Translations under genes and position numbers: made by a program
Origin: RBG-13-66-14 sp964436465
Lineage (GTDB): Bacteria > RBG-13-66-14
Direction: 5' to 3'
Assembly (NCBI GenBank): GCA_964436465.1
Contig: CAYTCV010000039.1
Location: forward strand, 1 to 17,488
Length of the DNA stretch: 17,488 nucleotides
Notes under the pieces: model-generated
What the model was told of the DNA's origin: nothing
Databases searched by the model: none
What the model saw: only the letters and a program-made list of their open reading frames with translations
Shown: piece by piece, positions 13,469 through 17,488 of the stretch
How positions within the stretch are numbered: the stretch's first letter is position 1
How the letters are laid out: the number at the start of each line of letters is the position of its first letter

Positions 13469-14256
13469 TGTTCAGGTGGATTCCGCTCTTCGGCGGGGGG
13501 GTCCTGATGCGGACCCTCTTCGCCGTTTTGCTCGCGGCCGGCCTTCTGGGCTGGCTTCTCTACATGAAATTCGCCGACGGGCCGCGGCGCCGGGCGACGG
13601 CCGACTACCTCCGGGCGCTCCTCGTCGGGCTCCTGGCGGCGCGGGCGGTCGAGTACATCGTCTTCCTCCCCAGCTACCTGGGGCTGGGCCACCTGGTCCG
13701 GTCGTGGTTCTCCCTGGCCGGCTGCTTCTGGGCGGGATTGGCCGCGGGGCTGGCGGCCCTGTGGCTTCTGGCGAAAAGGCGGGGCGACGCGCCGTGGCCG
13801 TCCGTGGCCGCGGGCTCGCTCACCGTCGCCTTCGCCATGGCGCTCGTCTGGGTCGGGGCGCTGTTGGACGGCGCGGCCTGGGGGACGGCGGCGGGCGTGC
13901 CCTGGGCGCTCGGTCCCGGTCAGTACAGCGTCCTCGCCCCGCTGGTCGCGTACGGACCCGCGGCCGCCCTCATGCCGGGGATTTCCGCCGACTACACCAT
14001 CCACCCGGTCCAGGCTTACTTCGCCCTGGGGTGCCTCGCCATCGGCCTCGGGGGAATTTTCCTGAAAAAGCGCCTGGAGCCCCGCCCGTTCAGCGCGGTG
14101 CTGACGGCCGCCCTGGCCCTGTTGTGGTTCGGCCTCGGCTTCCTGCGGGCGGACGACCCGCCGCTTTTCCTGGGCCTGTGCGCGCCCCAGCTCATGGCCC
14201 TGGGCGGGCTCGTCTGGAGCGCGGCGGTCCTGGCCACCGGGAGAGGAAAACCGTAG
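13468..14256 (+). CDS. Polytopic membrane protein resembling prolipoprotein diacylglyceryl transferase (Lgt), divergent
   Basis: This 262-residue protein has about seven hydrophobic segments. Landmarks follow the order seen in Lgt. AARAVEYIVF (57-66) matches the GxRxxY helix. WFSLAGCFWAGLAAG followed by AKRRG (80-106) matches the HGG helix and basic loop. LLDGAAWGTAAGVPWALG (132-149) matches the GRxGN...LPWA region. IHPVQAYFALG (178-188) matches the HPxQLYE signature. The catalytic His of HGG and the Arg of GRxGN are absent, so lipoprotein lipidation by this copy is doubtful. The HPxQ element is kept. It is coupled to the secreted TPR gene by a TAATG overlap; an ATG at 13507, with a G-rich ribosome site, is an alternative start. 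The stop codon lies in a dispersed palindrome. Lgt kinship is by motif order only. Confidence 0.7.
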   Translation: MFRWIPLFGGGVLMRTLFAVLLAAGLLGWLLYMKFADGPRRRATADYLRALLVGLLAARAVEYIVFLPSYLGLGHLVRSWFSLAGCFWAGLAAGLAALWLLAKRRGDAPWPSVAAGSLTVAFAMALVWVGALLDGAAWGTAAGVPWALGPGQYSVLAPLVAYGPAAALMPGISADYTIHPVQAYFALGCLAIGLGGIFLKKRLEPRPFSAVLTAALALLWFGLGFLRADDPPLFLGLCAPQLMALGGLVWSAAVLATGRGKP

Positions 14257-14305
14257 GCGAGCCGTCCTTCCGTTACGAGGGCGGCATACAGAGCTGCCGC
14301 CCTAC
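14253..14305. repeat. Dispersed palindrome, copy 5 (overlaps a stop codon)
   Basis: The inverted ends GTAG (14253-14256) and CTAC (14302-14305) extend to CCGTAGG/CCTACGG. The inner hairpin is GGGCGGCA/TGCCGCCC (14279-14286 with 14295-14302). The left end contains the TAG stop of the membrane-protein gene. Confidence 0.75.
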
Positions 14306-14322
14306 GGAACATGCTTTCAGAT

Positions 14323-14350
14323 GTAGGGCGGGGGCTCCGTACCCCGTCCC
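14323..14350. repeat. Dispersed GTAGGGCGG palindrome, copy 6 (imperfect)
   Basis: GTAGGGCGGGGG faces ACCCCGTCCC around a short loop. It matches copy 1 for the first 11 bases, then diverges. The arms pair with one interruption. Confidence 0.6.
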
Positions 14351-14380
14351 TCACTGTGTTGGTATAAACCTGAAAATAAC

Positions 14381-14404
14381 CCGTGGCGCCCACGGATTTT
14401 TTTT
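14381..14404 (+). terminator. Rho-independent terminator upstream of pyrG
   Basis: CCGTGG (14381-14386) and CCACGG (14390-14395) form a 6-bp stem with a CGC loop followed by eight T (14397-14404). It probably ends the 11621-14256 transcript. A TATACT at 14412-14417 just beyond it may be the pyrG -10, though no -35 fits. Confidence 0.75.
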
Positions 14405-14487
14405 GTTAACCTATACTCCCGAAGAATAACTAAAAGGGCGCGGAAAAACCGGTTCTGCGCTTACCGTGCGCGACGGGGGAAGAGACG

Positions 14488-16203
14488 ATGGAAGGGCTGT
14501 TCGACTTCGAAAGCATCAGCGCCAAGACCGACGACATCGAGGACGTGGATTTCTTCCCCGAGAAATACCGCATCGGGCGCACGAAGTACATCGTTATCAC
14601 CGGCGGGGTGATGTCCGGGGTGGGCAAGGGCGTCTTCTCGGCCTCGCTGGGGCACCTCTTGAAGCACTACGGCTTCTCGGTGAGCCAGTTAAAAATCGAC
14701 GGCTACCTCAACTTCGACGCGGGGACGCTGAATCCCTACCGGCACGGCGAGGTCTTCGTCCTGGACGACGGCACCGAGTGCGACATGGACCTGGGCACCT
14801 ACGAGCGTTTCCTCGACTACGACCTGTGCTCCGACAACTACCTGACCTCGGGCAAGCTCTACACGACGGTGCTGGAAAAAGAGCGTAAGGGGGACTACCT
14901 GGGGCGCGACGTGCTGGTCATCCCCCACGTCACCGGGGAAATCAAGAATTTCATCCGCACCCTGGCGAGCTCGCGGCCCTACGACATCGTGCTCATCGAA
15001 ATCGGCGGCACCATCGGCGACATCGAGAACCTGCACTTCGTGGAGGCGGCGCGGGAGCTCTTCGTGGCCGAGGGGCGCGACAACGTCATGTTCGCCCACG
15101 TGACCATGCTCCCCTACAACGAGGCGTCGGGGGAGCAGAAGTCGAAGCCCACCCAGCATTCGGTGAAGAAGCTCCTCGAGACCGGCATCCAGCCCGACAT
15201 CGTCGTGGGCCGCAGCCCCAAGGGCGTCGCGCCCAAGGTGCGGCAGAAAATCGCCCTCTTCTGCAACGTGGACCAGGAGAACGTCATCAGCTCGCCGGAC
15301 CTGCCCAGCATTTACGCCCTGCCCTACGTCCTGGACCTTCAGCACCTGGCCCGGCTGGTGACGGCGCGGCTCAAGCTCTCCATGCCGATTCCGACCAACG
15401 GCAAGCCCGAGCCGCCGCTCCGCTCCTACGTGGAGTACGTGCAGACCGAGGACCTCCCCGTGGTCAGAATCGCCCTCACCGGCAAGTACGCCACGCTGAA
15501 GGATTCCTACATCAGCATCGTCAACGCCCTGGAGCACTCCGGGGTGGCGCTGGGGGTGCGGGTGGAGCCGGTGTGGGTGGACACCACCGAAATCGCGCGC
15601 CCCGAGGACGTCCAGCGGCTGCTGCCCCCCGACACGGCCGGAATCATCGTGCCCGGCGGATTCGGCGCCCGGGGGGTGGAGGGCAAAATTCAGGTCATCC
15701 AGCACGCCCGGGAGCGGGGGCTGCCCTTCCTGGGCATCTGCTACGGTTTCCACTTCGCGGTGGTGGAGTTCGCGCGCCACGTCTGCGGCCTCGAGGACGC
15801 CCAGACCACCGAGGTCAACAGCCGCACGCCCCACCCGGTCATCCACCTGCTCCCCGAGCAGAAGAAGAAACTAAAGCTCGGCGGCACCATGCGCCTGGGG
15901 GGGCACAAGGTGCGCCTGGACCCGAAGAGCGCGGTGGCCGGGCTCTACAACCGCACCGAGGTCACCGAGCGCTTCCGCCACCGCTTCGAGTTCAACAACG
16001 ACTACCGCGAGACGTTCGAAAAAAAGGGGATGCGCTTCGTGGGCACCACCCCCGACGGCGTCATCATGCAGGTGCTGGAGCTGCCCGGTCACCCCTACTT
16101 CGTGGCCAGCCAGTTCCACCCGGAGTACACCAGCCGGCCGCTCACGCCGAACCCCCTGTTCTACGGCCTGGTCAAGGCCGCCGCATTACAAAGGAGCCGG
16201 TGA
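14488..16203 (+). CDS. pyrG: CTP synthase (glutamine-hydrolysing), divergent form
   Basis: This 571-residue enzyme makes CTP from UTP, ATP and glutamine in the cytoplasm. The synthetase domain (about 33-300) has the P-loop GGVMSGVGKG (39-48), HGEVFVLDDG (86-95), MDLGTYERF (100-108), IEIGGTIGDIE (170-180) and the UTP/CTP-binding KSKPTQHSV (218-226). The class I amidotransferase domain (about 325-565) has PGGFGARGVEGK (389-400), the nucleophile Cys418 in LGICYGFH, and His544/Glu546 in FHPEYTSRP. An N-terminal extension of about 32 residues precedes the usual KYIxVTGG start; no later ATG would remove it cleanly. SGVGKG, KIDGYLNFDAG and FVLDDG look closer to eukaryotic or archaeal enzymes than to bacterial SSLGKG, KLDPYINVDPG and VTxDGAETD. 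GICLGMQ is altered to GICYGFH. It is first in a three-gene operon. Confidence 0.95.
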   Translation: MEGLFDFESISAKTDDIEDVDFFPEKYRIGRTKYIVITGGVMSGVGKGVFSASLGHLLKHYGFSVSQLKIDGYLNFDAGTLNPYRHGEVFVLDDGTECDMDLGTYERFLDYDLCSDNYLTSGKLYTTVLEKERKGDYLGRDVLVIPHVTGEIKNFIRTLASSRPYDIVLIEIGGTIGDIENLHFVEAARELFVAEGRDNVMFAHVTMLPYNEASGEQKSKPTQHSVKKLLETGIQPDIVVGRSPKGVAPKVRQKIALFCNVDQENVISSPDLPSIYALPYVLDLQHLARLVTARLKLSMPIPTNGKPEPPLRSYVEYVQTEDLPVVRIALTGKYATLKDSYISIVNALEHSGVALGVRVEPVWVDTTEIARPEDVQRLLPPDTAGIIVPGGFGARGVEGKIQVIQHARERGLPFLGICYGFHFAVVEFARHVCGLEDAQTTEVNSRTPHPVIHLLPEQKKKLKLGGTMRLGGHKVRLDPKSAVAGLYNRTEVTERFRHRFEFNNDYRETFEKKGMRFVGTTPDGVIMQVLELPGHPYFVASQFHPEYTSRPLTPNPLFYGLVKAAALQRSR

Positions 16204-16207
16204 CCGC

Positions 16208-16729
16208 ATGAATCCAGTAATAGACGCCATTCTGGCGAGGCGCAGCTGCCGCGACTTCACCGGCGAGGCGCTCCCCGCGGAGCACGTGGAGCTGTTGAAG
16301 GAATCCCTGCGCTGGGCCCCGTCGGCGGGCAACCGCCAGCCCTGGCGCTTCATCCTGGTATGGGACCGGGGAACGCGGGTCCACCTCGGCGAGGCGGCCT
16401 ACGGGCAGATGTTCATCGCCGACGCCCCGCTCATTGTCGTCGTGGTGGCGCTGCCGGAGGTGTCGGCCGGACGCTACGGCGACCGCGGACGGGAGCTCTA
16501 CTGCCTGCAGGACACCGCCGCCGCGGTGCAGAACCTCCTCCTGGCCGCCCACTCCCTGGGCCACCACTCGTGCTGGGTCGGCGCCTTCGACGAGGGCGGG
16601 GTGCGGCGCGTCCTGGGCCTGGGGGCCGACGAGCGCCCGGTGGCCCTGGTGCCCGTGGGGAAAGGGACCTGCACCGAGGAGCGGACCGACCGAGTCCCGT
16701 CGAAGAAAATTTTTCACGAGCTGCCCTAG
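16208..16729 (+). CDS. Nitroreductase-family FMN oxidoreductase
   Basis: This 173-residue member of the nitroreductase superfamily uses FMN and NAD(P)H to reduce small substrates. RRSCRDF (11-17) is the N-terminal FMN-phosphate motif. SAGNRQPWRFI (39-49) matches the conserved SxxNxQPWxF segment. QDTAAAVQNLLLAAHSLGHHSCWVGAF (about 98-124) is the central helix and flavin-contact strand. It is within the normal length for the compact subfamily. The ATG is 4 bases past the pyrG stop, and its AAAGGAG ribosome site lies inside the end of pyrG, so co-transcription is almost certain. The physiological substrate is not evident. A second flavin protein follows directly. Confidence 0.88.
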   Translation: MNPVIDAILARRSCRDFTGEALPAEHVELLKESLRWAPSAGNRQPWRFILVWDRGTRVHLGEAAYGQMFIADAPLIVVVVALPEVSAGRYGDRGRELYCLQDTAAAVQNLLLAAHSLGHHSCWVGAFDEGGVRRVLGLGADERPVALVPVGKGTCTEERTDRVPSKKIFHELP

Positions 16730-16738
16730 GGGGGCGCC

Positions 16739-17308
16739 TTGGCCGAGAAGGTTCCCCAGAACACCGACCCCCGTCGCTGGGAGACGCCGCTTTTATTCTC
16801 CCAGGCGTTTTTCCTCACCACCACCGACCACGCCGGCAACCCGCACCTGGAGCCGGTGACCCGCCTGTTCCCCCTCGGCGATGAGCCGCCGCTCGTGGGC
16901 CTGGTCCTGTCTGAAAAAACTCTCGCGCACCGGCACCTGGCCAAGAATCGCGAGTTCGTGCTCAGCCTGGCGCCGACGTGGCTGGCCCTCGCCTTCTGGC
17001 AGTCCGGGGAGCCGGCCTATGCCGGTCTGGACCGCATCGGACGGCTGGGGCTCACCCTGGAGCCGTCGCGGGCGGTCGCCCCGCCGCGCGTCGCCGAGTG
17101 TCCGGCCCACCTCGAGTGCCGCATCACGGAGCGCAAGCCGCTCCCCGGCGCCACGCTCTACGTCGCCGAAATCGTGGCGGTGGAGATGGACCGGGAGGCC
17201 TCGTGGGGGACGCTCCGGGAGCGGTTCAAGGCCCTTTGCCCGCTGTTGTGGCTTCGGGATGACGGTGATTATTACTGCGAGCCGAAGCTGCCCCACCGGG
17301 CCCGGTAG
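16739..17308 (+). CDS. Flavin reductase-like/flavoredoxin-type split-barrel protein
   Basis: This 189-residue protein starts with TTG behind an AGGGGGG ribosome site, 9 bases after the nitroreductase stop. The N-terminal SQAFFLTTTDHAGNPHLEPV (21-40), then PLVGLVLSEKTLAHRHLAKNREFVLSL (51-77) and the later CPAHLECRITERKPLPGATLYVAEIVAVE (121-149) match the FMN-binding split barrel of flavin reductases. In these proteins FMN sits at the loop after the first strands. It may supply or accept electrons for the adjacent nitroreductase-type protein; this is inference from position. No iron-sulphur or rubredoxin motif is fused. Palindromic repeats follow the stop. Confidence 0.85.
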   Translation: MAEKVPQNTDPRRWETPLLFSQAFFLTTTDHAGNPHLEPVTRLFPLGDEPPLVGLVLSEKTLAHRHLAKNREFVLSLAPTWLALAFWQSGEPAYAGLDRIGRLGLTLEPSRAVAPPRVAECPAHLECRITERKPLPGATLYVAEIVAVEMDREASWGTLRERFKALCPLLWLRDDGDYYCEPKLPHRAR

Positions 17309-17339
17309 CGTCCGGGGGGTGATGGTCGGGTGCAAAGGC

Positions 17340-17365
17340 GGCGGGGTTGGGAAACCCCGCCCTAC
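17340..17365. repeat. Dispersed palindrome, copy 7
   Basis: The hairpin GGCGGGGTT/AACCCCGCC (17340-17348 with 17353-17361) is followed by CTAC (17362-17365). This is the family in reverse orientation, starting 31 bases after the flavin-reductase stop. Confidence 0.75.
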
Positions 17366-17375
17366 GTATATGGAG

Positions 17376-17408
17376 CGATGTAGGGCGGCCCCTCTGCGGG
17401 CCGCCGCG
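17376..17408. repeat. Dispersed palindrome, copy 8, inverted exact copy of 6766-6798
   Basis: GTAG (17380-17383) leads into GGCGGCCC/GGGCCGCC (17384-17391 with 17398-17405). All 33 bases equal the reverse complement of 6766-6798. Confidence 0.85.
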
Positions 17409-17451
17409 ATTTCTTTTCACCGTTGTTGAGGAATCGGATGCTGATAATGTT

Positions 17452-17485
17452 AAAAAAACGGCGGGGATTAAAATCCCCGCCCTGC
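17452..17485 (-). repeat. Dispersed palindrome, copy 9, with terminator-like T tract on the minus strand
   Basis: The hairpin GGCGGGGAT/ATCCCCGCC (17460-17468 with 17473-17481) can extend by one further T-A pair. The family end reads CTGC rather than CTAC. On the minus strand it is followed by seven T (17458-17452), so it could terminate a leftward gene beyond the window. Confidence 0.7.
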
Positions 17486-17488
17486 ATT

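Noticed and set aside
14689..15846. 385-codon minus-strand frame inside pyrG
   Set aside because: Shadow of a firmly identified enzyme; rich in His, Val, Gly and Asp with no recognisable motif.
17309..17488. Closely spaced hairpins considered as a CRISPR array
   Set aside because: Units are self-complementary, differ in sequence and orientation, and spacing is irregular; they belong to the dispersed palindrome family.

Overview
The window looks like a scaffold from an uncultured, GC-rich, diderm (Gram-negative type) bacterium. It contains a run of exactly 100 N, which is an assembly gap. Several proteins carry lipobox or Sec signal peptides, and the promoters are sigma70-like. Short palindromes built on GTAGGGCGG are scattered between genes. 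I cannot name the phylum from sequence alone; a candidate phylum of the Coatesbacteria type is only a weak guess from the repeat style.

Layout. 1-1951, minus strand: a truncated metallo-beta-lactamase-fold hydrolase translationally coupled to a SAM methyltransferase, then a terminator. 992-3126, minus: two tandem paralogous cysteine-rich proteins distantly resembling the BtrH/C39-like papain fold. 3283-6724, plus: an envelope block with a small lipoprotein, a TPR lipoprotein, a lipoprotein whose only sensible start codon is ATA, and a secreted beta-rich protein. 6968-11109, minus: a CRP/FNR-type regulator, a membrane-anchored thermonuclease, endonuclease III, tRNA-Lys(CTT), and a tight operon of an SMR/EamA-like membrane protein followed by two overlapping SurE nucleotidases. 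11248-11334: tRNA-Leu(CAG), then the assembly gap. 11621-14256, plus: a secreted TPR/coiled-coil protein coupled to a membrane protein that resembles prolipoprotein diacylglyceryl transferase (Lgt) without its key polar residues. 14488-17308, plus: an operon of a divergent CTP synthase, a nitroreductase-family flavoprotein and a flavin-reductase-like protein.

How they fit together. Housekeeping functions (DNA repair, tRNA, CTP synthesis, nucleotide phosphatase) are interleaved with envelope proteins of unknown role. No phage, transposase, toxin or defence system was recognised. The most unusual signals are the dispersed hairpin family lying at gene 3' ends with co-varying arms, the ATA-start lipoprotein, the tandem BtrH-like pair, the Lgt-like protein and the altered glutamine-site motif in the CTP synthase.
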